NCBI RefSeq assembly: GCF_022758145.1
Contig: NZ_JAJVDH010000007.1
Coordinates: forward strand, 1-64,000
Direction: 5' to 3'
DNA from: Pontibacter vulgaris
GTDB taxonomy: Bacteria; Bacteroidota; Bacteroidia; Cytophagales; Hymenobacteraceae
DNA length: 64,000 nucleotides
How positions within the stretch are numbered: position 1 is the stretch's first letter; the number at the start of each line of letters is the position of its first letter. Shown here piece by piece: positions 42,062-51,967 of this stretch. Both the position numbers and the translations under genes were made by a program. The notes under the pieces are model-generated. The model was not told the DNA's origin. It saw only the letters and a program-made list of their open reading frames with translations, and did not search any database.

Positions 42062-43195
42062 ATGGATCCACTGCACAACCCTGAGAAGATCAATTCATAC
42101 TTTATCGAACAGATAAAGGATTATGCCATTTTCGCGATGGATACCGAGGGCATTATCGTGACCTGGAACCAGGGTGTGGAGCAACTGAAAGGGTACAAAG
42201 AGGATGAGTTTGTAGGCCAGTTTTACGGGATGCTCTTCCCGGAGGAATACCAGCAGGCCGGCAAACCCGAAGAAGAACTGAAGAAGGCACTGGAAGAAAA
42301 CGTGTATGAGGGAAGAGACTGGCGCAGAAAAAAAGACGGTACTCTGTTCTGGGCCAATATTAAACTTACACCTATTTATGCAGAAGGGAAGCACATTGGC
42401 TACACCAAGATAACCGGCGACATGACCGAGCAGAAAAAGCTGCAGGACCAGCTGGCCGAACGACAACAAAGCGCCCTCGAAAACAAGAACACCGAGCTGC
42501 AGCGGATCAACCTCGACCTGGATACTTTTATTTACACAGCCTCTCATGATCTTCGCTCCCCTATCATGAATATTGAAGGGCTGATGGACATTCTGAAAAA
42601 GGAACTGGAAGCCGCTAGCGCGCTTAACAGTACCACAGAAGAAATTGTGATGCGGGTGGTAGACTCTGTTGACCGGTTTAAACGCACCATTTCAGACCTG
42701 ACCGAGATCAGCAGAATGCAGAAAGGCTTTAGCGAAAATCCTTCGGATGATGTGATCAACATTAAGGAAGTATACGACGAGATTGTAGCAGACCTGAACA
42801 AACCGGTCAACCTGAAGGACTGCTTTATACATACTGACCTGCAGGTGTACCAGCTTAAGTTCTCACGTAAAAACTTCAGGAGCATCTTATACAACCTGAT
42901 CAGTAACGCTATCAAGTTTCAGTCGCCGGAACGGGAGTGCCTCATTACTATAAGTTCGCGCCTGGAAGAACCTTGTGTGGTACTATGTATAAAAGACAAC
43001 GGCCTGGGTCTGAACGATCGCCAGCAACAGCAATTGTTTACGATGTTCAAGCGATTTCATGACCACGTGGAAGGCACCGGAGTCGGGCTGTACATGGTAA
43101 AACGCATACTGGAAAATGCCGGAGGCAAAATAACAGTGAAAAGCGAAGAAGATACCGGCACAGAATTCAGGCTATACTTTCCGGCAGCTGTTTAA
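42062..43195 (+). CDS. PAS-domain sensor histidine kinase
   Basis: A 377-aa soluble kinase. Residues 10-130 hold one PAS domain with a C-terminal PAC motif (ITGDMTEQK). A coiled region follows, then the phospho-acceptor box SHDLRSP with His162, an N box (LISNAIKF), G1 (DNGLGL) and G2 (GTGVGLYMV). No transmembrane helix or receiver domain. The kinase core closely resembles that of the 53156 protein. No response regulator is adjacent. Confidence 0.92.
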   Translation: MDPLHNPEKINSYFIEQIKDYAIFAMDTEGIIVTWNQGVEQLKGYKEDEFVGQFYGMLFPEEYQQAGKPEEELKKALEENVYEGRDWRRKKDGTLFWANIKLTPIYAEGKHIGYTKITGDMTEQKKLQDQLAERQQSALENKNTELQRINLDLDTFIYTASHDLRSPIMNIEGLMDILKKELEAASALNSTTEEIVMRVVDSVDRFKRTISDLTEISRMQKGFSENPSDDVINIKEVYDEIVADLNKPVNLKDCFIHTDLQVYQLKFSRKNFRSILYNLISNAIKFQSPERECLITISSRLEEPCVVLCIKDNGLGLNDRQQQQLFTMFKRFHDHVEGTGVGLYMVKRILENAGGKITVKSEEDTGTEFRLYFPAAV

Positions 43196-43252
43196 AGTAT
43201 CCTCCTTTCATACGTTACAAGCATGCGGCTGCAGGTTAACGATACGCTAATC

Positions 43253-43876
43253 TTATTCTGTTTTGGTTGGTAATAGGCTGGCCAGGTCATACACGGCTAC
43301 TTCCAAAGTGCCTTGTGCCAGCAACCGCAACGAAAGCCCCTCAGGCTTCGCATCAATGTTTTGCACTGTCACAGCCTCTACAGCGCCTTTCAGTTTCAGG
43401 CCTTTCAGCTCCATTCCTTCGGCAAGTTGGCTGTTTACTTTTTCCAGCTCTTTCGCTATAATTGGTTTCAGATCAATCCGGGCTTTTTCGATGATCTGGT
43501 TATAGGCTACTTTATTTACCAGTACTTCCAGGGCTGTATTATAAAAACCACTCGAGGTAGCCGACTCCATCGAAAACTGCTGCACGTATACCTGCTGTGT
43601 GGCATTGTCGTAGGCCAGGGAAGCTGAAGCGTAGAGTTCTACCTTATCCCGTTTCAGCACGGTACGCAGAATGCTGAGTCGCACCCGCAGCCGCACATTA
43701 TAGGCTCCTGCCCTGCTACCTGTAATACCTACATCCAGCACCTGCGCATAAGGGTTGTCGGTTATACCATCTTCGGGCCTTGGAATATACATACCCACGA
43801 GTTGTTTTCGCAGCACGCCTTCCAGCGCAGAATAAGAAACAGTAAGAGGTATATTCAGTTGTACAGGTTTATCCAT
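43253..43876 (-). CDS. Hypothetical protein, possibly DUF4403-like
   Basis: A 207-aa soluble protein starting at ATG 43876 (MDKPVQLNIPLTVSY). It has an N-terminal beta/helix segment (YSALEGVLRKQLVG) and a C-terminal part GMELKGLKLKGAVEAV and LSLRLLAQGTLEV. The pattern resembles half of the DUF4403 lipid-binding-like fold, but this is tentative. Monocistronic. Confidence 0.6.
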   Translation of the reverse strand: MDKPVQLNIPLTVSYSALEGVLRKQLVGMYIPRPEDGITDNPYAQVLDVGITGSRAGAYNVRLRVRLSILRTVLKRDKVELYASASLAYDNATQQVYVQQFSMESATSSGFYNTALEVLVNKVAYNQIIEKARIDLKPIIAKELEKVNSQLAEGMELKGLKLKGAVEAVTVQNIDAKPEGLSLRLLAQGTLEVAVYDLASLLPTKTE

Positions 43877-44168
43877 AAGGTAGTGTTCAGGAGGAAGATA
43901 GCACACAGCAGCTTTTCTTGTTACCGTTATAAGTAACTGCTGTTAGTTTCGAAGTCTTTTGGTAGTACGTGGTATAAAGGTAAGCATAGATGAGTGGCAG
44001 GGCAAATTATACTTGCAATGTCCTCATAGCTTCCCAGTAGGCATTCGGGGCAAGTCTCAGCTCCCACGGACGGCTGCTATTTTATAGTTGTGGTTTATAC
44101 CTGCTTTATGCCTCAGGTAATACATTATGTATAAATTACTATAATCCCACCAGAAAGCTTGAGTGCAG

Positions 44169-45992
44169 TTACTCTTTCTCCTTTAAGGACTCTGACGAAG
44201 TCTTTTGTGCCTGGCTAGTTTTCTTTCCTTCATCAGGCTGGTAGTAACCTGCCCCTACAATATAGGTCTTATTGCCGTGCTGTACTTTGCGCACATAAGT
44301 ATGTTTTTGGGTAGGTGTATTATCTCCGGGTTTGTACCAGTAATAGTTTACCCAGGCGCTGCCATTTTTAAGGGAGGCTTCTGTATACTCCCGCACAAAG
44401 GACTTGCCTTTCACGTCTTTCTCATTTATCATATTCTTTCCCTCTATACTAGGCTGGGCGGGGTTTACCAGAATCTTACCTTTGCTGTCTTCTACAAAAA
44501 TATAGGTATCCATAAAGTAAAAAGGGCCTTTCTTATCACGAAGCTGGTTAAAGGAGGCTTCGCCCTTATCCTGCACCAGCGAGGCGGCATGGTTCACCAG
44601 ATCTTCGATAAAAGCTTTGTCCATCTGCATATTATAGATACCGCTGCCTACCAGGTACTGCCTGCCATCCGGGAATTTCACCCGCTTTACGAAGCTGGAC
44701 TTCCATGCAGGAAAAATGTCGCCGGGCTCCGGGAACATATAATGCACCCAGCCTTCACCTTTCCTACTATTAGCTGCCTCCAGAAACATTTTGCCATAAG
44801 GCCTCCCATGTGCATCCGTTGTGCCATCAATCTTCTTGCCTTCCATTAAGGAATCTGCCGCATGAAATACACGGGTTCCATCCAATGACCAGACAAAAAG
44901 ATAGGTATCGTTGCGGAACCACCTCGATCCCTTCTTCCGGAAATCAGGGAAGGCTTTCGTACCGCGTTTTTCCAGGTCAGCGGCTGCATCGCGCACGAGT
45001 GCCATCAACTCAGGTGCCGTCAGCTTTTTAGTTTTTTCTACTGCTTTAGGGGCATCGGCCAGGTATATACCGCATCCCACACCAAAGGTCTCCCCATTGA
45101 ATGTTGCTTTGCGCACATAAGCAGACTTCTGAGTAGGAATGCTCTCGCCCGGTTTGGGCCACATGTAGTTTACCCAGCCTGAGTCACTGGTCTGCACCGT
45201 TTTGATGATTTCTCGGACAAGGTATTTGCCCTGCGCATCTTTCATGTCGAAATTGTTATTCCCTTCCACAGTCGGGAAAGCCGGGTTGACGATCTCGACG
45301 CCATCCATCGTGAAGACGAAAATGTAGGCATCTTTTGCAAGAAAAGGCCCTGCCGGATCGTGGAAGGATTTGAAGGCGCCCCTGCCGTGCTTTTCTATTT
45401 CGGCCTGGGCATTTTTCACCAGATCTACCACAAACTCCTTCTCCATACGGTCGTTGTACATGCCGCTGCCCACGATGTAGCTTTTACCCGAAGGAGCTTT
45501 AACCAATTGCACGAAGCTGCTTTTCCAGCGAGGCAATAAACCACCAGGCACAGGCCATTCGTAATGGTACCAGCCTTCGGGTTTATTAGGTACCGCCGTG
45601 GCAGCTTTGATGAGGCCGCGGACAATGAGCTTGCCGTTGACATCCTTCAGATCAAGTTGATTCTTGTTTTCCATTTCAGGATCAGCGTGCACCAGCATAT
45701 TGCCTTGTGGGTCCAGCACGAAAATGTAAGTTTCTCCCTGCCGCCAACGGCTACCGGAAGAACGAAACTCGGTAAAGGCTTTTTCTCCTTTTTTGCTTAC
45801 CAACGCAGACGCGTCGTTTACCAAAGCGACGAGTTGCCGTGTTGAGAGCTGTTTACCGGATTGAAAAGAACCAGGAGATTCTGTCTTTGAAATCGTGTTG
45901 ACCAGCCTGTGGCCGTTTAATTGTTGCCCATACGCATTATTTAAAATATAAATTGCAATGAATGCAAGCAACAGACTGAAGGATACTTTCAT
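44169..45992 (-). CDS. Exported protein with four tandem Cache domains
   Basis: A 607-aa protein with a signal peptide (MKVSFSLLLAFIAIYILNNAYGQ); the start is ATG 45992. Four single-Cache repeats follow in an A-B-A-B order. Repeats A have SRW-x6-TYIFVLD-type strands and a W-x-HYEWP motif; repeats B have GPFxxxDTYIFV and a WVNYxWxKPG motif. Each ends in a YIVGSGMYN-type strand. Cache domains bind small extracellular ligands, yet there is no transmembrane helix after them and no signalling output. Likely a periplasmic or outer-membrane ligand-binding protein. Confidence 0.85.
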   Translation of the reverse strand: MKVSFSLLLAFIAIYILNNAYGQQLNGHRLVNTISKTESPGSFQSGKQLSTRQLVALVNDASALVSKKGEKAFTEFRSSGSRWRQGETYIFVLDPQGNMLVHADPEMENKNQLDLKDVNGKLIVRGLIKAATAVPNKPEGWYHYEWPVPGGLLPRWKSSFVQLVKAPSGKSYIVGSGMYNDRMEKEFVVDLVKNAQAEIEKHGRGAFKSFHDPAGPFLAKDAYIFVFTMDGVEIVNPAFPTVEGNNNFDMKDAQGKYLVREIIKTVQTSDSGWVNYMWPKPGESIPTQKSAYVRKATFNGETFGVGCGIYLADAPKAVEKTKKLTAPELMALVRDAAADLEKRGTKAFPDFRKKGSRWFRNDTYLFVWSLDGTRVFHAADSLMEGKKIDGTTDAHGRPYGKMFLEAANSRKGEGWVHYMFPEPGDIFPAWKSSFVKRVKFPDGRQYLVGSGIYNMQMDKAFIEDLVNHAASLVQDKGEASFNQLRDKKGPFYFMDTYIFVEDSKGKILVNPAQPSIEGKNMINEKDVKGKSFVREYTEASLKNGSAWVNYYWYKPGDNTPTQKHTYVRKVQHGNKTYIVGAGYYQPDEGKKTSQAQKTSSESLKEKE

Positions 45993-46609
45993 GATAATAG
46001 CCTGATAAGAAGAATTATACATGCATTAACACCACGAACATAGATTTCATGTTTTCCTGCGACAAACCGGGGTGATTTGCCCTGCTGCAGACCTCGCCTG
46101 TACTTAACAACAAGAACATGTCGCACTAACTCTGGGCGTTGCGAAGAAGTGTTTAAACAAAGTTTGGATAATCCTGGCTGGTAATTTCCTAACCATACAC
46201 ATAAATTAAATTCCTATTATACTTTTTAACGCTATTTAAAACAGACTGATGGCAAACTGTTCCTTCTGGATAAACTATAAATGGCTAACTGTTGCATTCA
46301 ATTGGCAGATATTGCCGGTTAACTGGTAAAGCCTCCGGTAAATTAAGAGAAGATCCTGGTTTGGTTTTTCAAATGGATATTCTGCTAAGTGATCGTGTAA
46401 AGCATTGTGATTTCATGAAGTATTGCTCATGTATACTTCGGCAAGTATAGCCAGAAACAAATTGCTTTTGCCTGGATTAAATCAACGAATTCTGCAACTA
46501 ACACTTGAACAGCGTGAGTATTTCATATTTGCCTTTATATCCGGTTTACCAGGCCAGACTTCTTAATTTAAGAACTAACAGAAGATAAATGGCTAAGTAT
46601 ATTTGCAAC
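45993..46609. other. Non-coding region between Cache and TPR genes
   Basis: About 600 bases with several TATACTT-like words but no open frame with convincing coding character and no clear RNA gene. It carries the upstream region of the Cache gene. Confidence 0.4.
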
Positions 46610-46652
46610 AAAAAAGAGCCTCTCAAATTAAAATTTAAGAGGCTCTTTTTTA
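46610..46652 (-). terminator. Terminator after TPR-protein gene
   Basis: Stem AAAAAAGAGCCTCT / AGAGGCTCTTTTTT with a 14-base loop; symmetrical, ends the minus-strand gene. Confidence 0.88.
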
Positions 46653-46677
46653 CAAACCGAAAAGCGTTTTAACACTA

Positions 46678-47862
46678 TTATTTATTGCAGCCGCACTGCC
46701 ACGTAAAGCCGTTATATTCTACTGTAACCTGCGCTACGGTTGTGCCTTTTTGGTATTTAGATAACTTAGGAGCTTTGCTTTTCATCGGACCGGAAAGCCA
46801 TGTGATCACGCCCGTTTTAGCGTTGTAGCTATACTTACCTGTTCCTCCGTCATCGAGCCAACGGTAGGTGCCATCCTTTTTAAGCGCAAAATACCCTTTG
46901 TACTCATTTCGGTAGGCAGGGCTAACATTCGGGCCATTCCATACAGACTGGTCGCAGACATAGTTGCCGAATACCAACGCACCGCCATACGTTACCTTTG
47001 CGGCAGGTGTGGTCTTTACTGCTTTAGCAGCCTGCAGTTTATTCCATTTTGCTTTGCTCGAAGCCACATCTCCGGCATAGCGTGCTTGCAGTGATTTGTC
47101 GCCGGCTATGGCTTTCTGGTAAAAGGGCTTTGCCGCAGCTTCGTTTCCCTGGGCAGCTAGCGAAACCGCTTTCAGGTAGTTTACATAAGGGTTTTCAGCA
47201 TCCACCGCCAGCGAAAGACTGAACCTTGTTTCGGCACTGCTGAATTCGCCCTTCTCATAATATAGTATACCCTGTATAGCTTCCTGACCTGGAGCAAACA
47301 TCTGTGTTTCCTTGCCGCCGGTAGCATCCGAATGTTTTAGCTGCGCTATGTATGCATCAAGGCCTGTAGCTTCAGTTTTGGCTTTTGCAGGATTGCCTTT
47401 GTCGGGGTCAGTGGCATTGGCATGTGTAGCTGACTCTTTAGGCTCGGCAGCAACCGGGGCAGGCACGTCTTTGGCGTAGCTTGCTTTAAGCGACGGATTT
47501 AGCGCAATAGCCTTCTGGAAAGACTCCTGTGCAAGCTTTGCTTTTTCAGGATTCTTCTGCTTAATAAGTGAAATAGCATACTGGTAATTGGCATAAGCAT
47601 GGTCGGGATGAGCGCGTAGTATATTTGCAAAACTATACTCGGCAGATGCATAGTTTCCGGCTTCTAAATATTCCTGCGCATACATAAAATCTGACCCGAC
47701 CGTCAGAAAAGCGGTTTCGCTCCCACCTGTTGCCGACGAATGTTTCAGACGTTTGATGTAAGTGTCAAGATCATTGTTCGTATCCTGCGCATAAAGCGGT
47801 GATATGCAGAGCATCAGCGTGCACACCAGGATCATTTGTAGTTTATAGCCCATCTTATTCAA
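46678..47862 (-). CDS. Exported TPR protein with duplicated halves
   Basis: A 394-aa protein with a signal peptide (ends near PLYAQ). Residues 25-135 and 165-270 are two copies of the same module: DTYIKRLKHSSATGG / DAYIAQLKHSDATGG, followed by TPR-like helices. The C-terminal 100 residues form a separate domain with GNYVC, YFALKKDGTYRW and TWQCGCNK. The KHSxATGG word before each TPR is distinctive. Function unknown; probably periplasmic. Confidence 0.75.
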   Translation of the reverse strand: MNKMGYKLQMILVCTLMLCISPLYAQDTNNDLDTYIKRLKHSSATGGSETAFLTVGSDFMYAQEYLEAGNYASAEYSFANILRAHPDHAYANYQYAISLIKQKNPEKAKLAQESFQKAIALNPSLKASYAKDVPAPVAAEPKESATHANATDPDKGNPAKAKTEATGLDAYIAQLKHSDATGGKETQMFAPGQEAIQGILYYEKGEFSSAETRFSLSLAVDAENPYVNYLKAVSLAAQGNEAAAKPFYQKAIAGDKSLQARYAGDVASSKAKWNKLQAAKAVKTTPAAKVTYGGALVFGNYVCDQSVWNGPNVSPAYRNEYKGYFALKKDGTYRWLDDGGTGKYSYNAKTGVITWLSGPMKSKAPKLSKYQKGTTVAQVTVEYNGFTWQCGCNK

Positions 47863-48040
47863 GTATAAGTTATTGAACTATAAATGTATAATTATTCCCA
47901 ATAAATATATAGTTGTTGAAAGATATTAATTGTGCTGCTTCATGTTTTTCGCTAGAATTTTTCCTGTTAGCTCCTGTTTCAAAACTGTAAGCAGTTAGTA
48001 CTCTAGCGCACGAAGTCTCATATAAAATAAGAAATCAGTC

Positions 48041-49789
48041 TTAAATTCTGGCCTGGTAAGTATAAAGTTGGTAATACCTGCCCTGCATTGCCAGCAGCTC
48101 CTCGTGGCGGCCTTGCTCCACTATGTGGCCTTGTTCTATTACCAAAATCTGGTCGGCCTGGCGGATGGTGCTTAGGCGGTGAGCTATGACGAAAGTGGTG
48201 CGGCCCTCCATCAGGGTTTTAAGGCTGGCCTGTATCAGGCTTTCACTCTCGGTGTCGAGGTTGGAGGTAGCTTCATCCAGTATGAGTATGCGCGGATCGG
48301 CAAGTATGGCCCGGGCAATAGCGATGCGCTGCCGCTGCCCACCCGAAAGCTTCACGCCTCGCTCGCCTATCAGGGTGTCCAGGCCGTCAGCAAAACGGTC
48401 GGTAAATTCCTGCACGTGTGCGGCGTGTACAGCCTGCTGCAGTTGGTCTTCGGTAGCATTCGGACGCGGGAAAAGTATATTCTGGCGTATGGTGCCTTCA
48501 AACAGGAAATCGTCTTGCAGCACAACGCCCAGCTGGCTGCGGTAACTTTGCAGGCTTATAGTTTGCAGGTCGTGCCCGTCCACTGTAATAATGCCGCTGT
48601 CAGGGTTCAGAAACGAAGCAGCCAGCCCGGCTATAGTTGTCTTACCAGAACCTGAAGTGCCTACCAACGCTGTAACCGAACCGGCAGGTGCTTTAAAGCT
48701 TATCTCTTTCACCACATCCTTCCCAGATTCATAGGCAAAGGCTACTTTGTCGAAAACAATATCGCCGTGTATATTATCTAGCTTCAAATTTCGGATTCCA
48801 TGTTCGTCTTCCAGAGGCGTGTTCAGAATTTCCTGTGTGCGGTCGAGGCCGGCAAAAGCCTCGGTAAACTGGCTCCCGATGTTGCTCATCTGAAGTATAG
48901 GCGCGATCATAAAACCTAAGTATAATGTAAAGGCCAGGAAATCGCCGAAGGTCAACTCACCCTTCATGATCAGGTAACCACCAATACCCATGATGCCCGC
49001 CGAGGCAAAACCCAGTAACAAGGTTGCGGCACTGGTCACCATACTGGTAGTAGTCAAACTCTGCTTTACGTTCAGGAAAAGTCGGGTTACGCCATCTTCA
49101 AATGTTTTGATCTCCTGCTCTTCTGCATTAAATCCTTTTATCACTCGCACGCCACCCAGCGTTTCGGTAAGCCGGCCGGTTACCTGGGCATTTATCACGC
49201 CACGCTCCCTGAAAATTGGCCTGATCTTACCAAAAGCCTTCAATGAGATCACCCCGAAAATAGCTACCGGTATCAATACAAAACCTGTCATGAGCGGGCT
49301 GATGTAAATGAGCAGCCCCAGGCAGATGATTGAGGTTAAAACGCCGCCGATCATCTGGGCAAAGCCGGTACCTACCAGGTTTCGCACCCCTTCCACGTCC
49401 GTCATGATGCGCGACACCAGTTCGCCTGTTTTGGTATTATCGAAAAAGCGGATGGGTAACTGCATGATATGCCGTTGAACTTTAGCCCGCAGCTGCGAAA
49501 TAAGATGCTGCGCCTCTACACTTAGTATCTGTGTAAGCGCAAAGGATGTAACGGATTGAATAACTATAGCTGTTAACACCGCCCCGATCAGCCATTTCAG
49601 CATAGTGCTGTCGCCGTTCGGAATCACATCATCTATCAGGTACTTACTTGCTCCAGGTAACACCAAGCCAGCCAGGCGACTGATAATGATAAGTACCAAT
49701 CCTATACCGAGGTATTTTTTGCGTGGCCAGATAATGGTTCTGAAAACTTCAGCTATGGTAACGTTCTTGAGTTTTTTGGATTTGGACAT
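48041..49789 (-). CDS. ABC exporter (MsbA-like permease-ATPase)
   Basis: A 582-aa half-transporter. Residues 20-310 are the six-helix exporter fold; residues 340-582 are the ATPase: Walker A GTSGSGKTT, signature LSGGQ, Walker B ILILDEATSNLD and H-loop IAHRLST. Works as a homodimer to export lipids, peptides or drugs; substrate unknown. Confidence 0.93.
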   Translation of the reverse strand: MSKSKKLKNVTIAEVFRTIIWPRKKYLGIGLVLIIISRLAGLVLPGASKYLIDDVIPNGDSTMLKWLIGAVLTAIVIQSVTSFALTQILSVEAQHLISQLRAKVQRHIMQLPIRFFDNTKTGELVSRIMTDVEGVRNLVGTGFAQMIGGVLTSIICLGLLIYISPLMTGFVLIPVAIFGVISLKAFGKIRPIFRERGVINAQVTGRLTETLGGVRVIKGFNAEEQEIKTFEDGVTRLFLNVKQSLTTTSMVTSAATLLLGFASAGIMGIGGYLIMKGELTFGDFLAFTLYLGFMIAPILQMSNIGSQFTEAFAGLDRTQEILNTPLEDEHGIRNLKLDNIHGDIVFDKVAFAYESGKDVVKEISFKAPAGSVTALVGTSGSGKTTIAGLAASFLNPDSGIITVDGHDLQTISLQSYRSQLGVVLQDDFLFEGTIRQNILFPRPNATEDQLQQAVHAAHVQEFTDRFADGLDTLIGERGVKLSGGQRQRIAIARAILADPRILILDEATSNLDTESESLIQASLKTLMEGRTTFVIAHRLSTIRQADQILVIEQGHIVEQGRHEELLAMQGRYYQLYTYQARI

Positions 49790-49910
49790 GGTTGTGTTGT
49801 ATGCAGCGGTAAAGGTACAAGTTTTTTGACCTCGTTTGCACGAGATGCAAGTATATGCTGAACTCTATCAATCGGTAATATCCTGTCTTTGGGATCGGTT
49901 TGTAATCCGA

Positions 49911-49965
49911 TTGGGCCGGAAGCCCAACTATAGTTCGTCACGAGCGATGACGCCCTCGTCATAAA
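49911..49965. repeat. Dispersed palindromic repeat (GAGCGATGACGCCCTCG copy)
   Basis: TTGGGCCGGAAGCCCAA followed by CACGAGCGATGACGCCCTCG, closely matching 14884-14932. A second hairpin (ATCGG-CCGAT) sits just upstream at 49894. Confidence 0.7.
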
Positions 49966-50056
49966 CATGGTATTTATAAGTTTGATCGTACTATCACGTG
50001 TAGACTTTTATTGAACGTATACTTCTGGTTAGATTTTATACTTTGTTTTAGATAGA

Positions 50057-50920
50057 ATGTGTGAAAGAATAGATTGCTATCTTGCTTCCTTAACTTTAAA
50101 AATTCAACCAAACACCTTGCGTTATTTTTTCCATATCGGTTATAAGGGTACTAACTATAAGGGCTGGCAGCGGCATCCGTATGGAGTTGGTGTGCAGGAA
50201 GTAATGGAAGGTTGCCTTTCGAAAATCCTGAAAAAGCCGGTGGCTATAGTTGGTTGCGGACGAACGGATGCGGGCGTACATGCGAGTCAGTTCTTCTTTC
50301 ATTTGGATGTTACTGAGCCCTGGGAATTTGATATGCTTTTCAGGTTAAACAAAGTACTGCCGGAGGATATTGCCGTGTTCGACATCATACCAATGGAAGG
50401 TTTGCCACACTCCCGTTTCGATGCCTGCCAACGAAGCTACGACTACTTTATCCATACCTATAAAGACCCTTTCCTGAGTGATGTAAGTTCGCTATACTTA
50501 GTAAAAGACCTGCACCTGGATGCCATGAAGGCAGCTACTGCCCTGCTCCCACTTTATAATGACTACCGGAATTTGTGTCTTACCCCAGCCGACCAGGACA
50601 GCACCATTTGCCACATAACAGAAGCCGAGTGGTTATTGGATAAAACAGGCAACAAGTTACGCTTCCGGATCTCGGCGAACAGGTACCTGGGCCGCATGAT
50701 ACGAATTATAGTGGGGCAATTGCTGAAAGTAGGAACAGGAAAACTTAGCGTAGAGGAGTTTGAAAGTTACCTGGCCTTAGAAAATGCACCGAAGCATTTA
50801 ACACCGGCTTATCCGCAGGGGCTATACTTGTCTAAAGTTACGTATCCTTACCTTGATCTGCCGGTGCGAAATTCTTTTTCTAAACTGCACAACATGCCTG
50901 AAGAAAGTTGGAGTTTATAA
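50057..50920 (+). CDS. truA: tRNA pseudouridine synthase A
   Basis: A 287-aa enzyme that makes pseudouridine at tRNA positions 38-40. The catalytic motif is GRTDAGVHA with Asp71. The family start LRYFFHIGYKGTNYKGWQ begins at residue 21; the 20 residues before it are atypical, and a TTG start at that point is possible, but no closer ATG exists. Confidence 0.93.
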   Translation: MCERIDCYLASLTLKIQPNTLRYFFHIGYKGTNYKGWQRHPYGVGVQEVMEGCLSKILKKPVAIVGCGRTDAGVHASQFFFHLDVTEPWEFDMLFRLNKVLPEDIAVFDIIPMEGLPHSRFDACQRSYDYFIHTYKDPFLSDVSSLYLVKDLHLDAMKAATALLPLYNDYRNLCLTPADQDSTICHITEAEWLLDKTGNKLRFRISANRYLGRMIRIIVGQLLKVGTGKLSVEEFESYLALENAPKHLTPAYPQGLYLSKVTYPYLDLPVRNSFSKLHNMPEESWSL

Positions 50921-50965
50921 AAAAACCTTCATGTCTAAGTATAAACAAAGCACATTTTCCATTGT

Positions 50966-51742
50966 ATGAACCGTTTTTTACCCAAATATAAAGCTGCCGA
51001 GCTGCTTCATAATATTCTGGCTAAAGGTATACCAACGGCATACGATCCTGAAAAACACCGGCTGATTATATTTGATAACACCGGAAACGAGCAGCTATAC
51101 TTCCGGTTACCAATTACACTTGATTACTCAGGCACTAGCCAGCATGCTGAAAGTGAAAAAGTAAATTATGTGGTCCTGCTTATACAATCGGGTAGTTGTG
51201 CGGTGGGTTATTTTGAGAATGGCAAAAACCTGAACCATAAAGTTTTCCGGTCCTACATGGTGCGAAAAAAACAAGGGAAAAGCCAGATCAAATACCTGAA
51301 AACAAAAGGCAAATCCAGGGCTGGGTCCCGAGTACGTTTAGGCGAGACAGTAGAGTTTTTCGAGAATATAAATGGTCGTTTGCAAGAGTATTTTGAAGAC
51401 CATGAAATACACCGCATTGCCATCAGCTGTTCCAAAACACTTATTCCTTACCTTTTTAACTCAAAAGTTTCAACCCCATTCGATAAAAACGACCCTCGGC
51501 TTTTTAAAATACCCAAGCACATTCATACACCTGTTTATGAGATTCTGCTTGATGCTAACAGGTTTCTTCTCCGGGGAGAGCTTATCTATGATGAGGCCCA
51601 GCAGAGCTTAGTTGATGAGTTGCTTGGGAAGGATTCCGGTTTACCAGATAATGAAGATGAGCCCTGGTATGAAGCGCATGAACCGGATGAATTGGAAGAA
51701 GAAGAAATAGACGAAGATGAAGACGAATATTACCTGGATTAA
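50966..51742 (+). CDS. Candidate Vms1-like release factor (bVLRF1)
   Basis: A 258-aa soluble protein. Residues 80-205 resemble the eRF1-like domain of Vms1/ANKZF1: HKVFRSYMVRKKQGKSQ, with Gln107 at the catalytic Gln position, then KSRAGSRVRLGETVEFFENI and a strand-rich LIPYLF region. The C-terminal 40 residues are very acidic. Vms1 cuts peptidyl-tRNA on stalled 60S subunits; bacterial relatives are proposed to act in ribosome rescue. It is 45 bases after truA in the same direction. Assigned by motif reading, not by search. Confidence 0.65.
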   Translation: MNRFLPKYKAAELLHNILAKGIPTAYDPEKHRLIIFDNTGNEQLYFRLPITLDYSGTSQHAESEKVNYVVLLIQSGSCAVGYFENGKNLNHKVFRSYMVRKKQGKSQIKYLKTKGKSRAGSRVRLGETVEFFENINGRLQEYFEDHEIHRIAISCSKTLIPYLFNSKVSTPFDKNDPRLFKIPKHIHTPVYEILLDANRFLLRGELIYDEAQQSLVDELLGKDSGLPDNEDEPWYEAHEPDELEEEEIDEDEDEYYLD

Positions 51743-51885
51743 AAAGCAGGTAAACGTCTGCTATACTTTATCAATTCACTTCACATCAAAACCCAGACCG
51801 GTTTACTGGCCCCCCACTATACTTTTCGCTACTCATACTTTCCTTTGTTAAAATTGCTCTAAAGCACAAAATATTAATAATCAGC

Positions 51886-51899
51886 ATTACAATTGTCAC
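51886..51899 (+). promoter_or_regulatory. Degenerate Crp-like box before cytochrome gene
   Basis: ATTACAATTGTCAC matches the box with one strong half (GTCAC). No good -7 element is found at the standard 22-base spacing. It lies upstream of another cytochrome c gene, so it may be a weak member of the regulon. Confidence 0.35.
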
Positions 51900-51967
51900 A
51901 CTAAACGTATACTATAAATACCCAGGTAAACAATTGATAATAAATACATTACTTAATATTTACAGCT

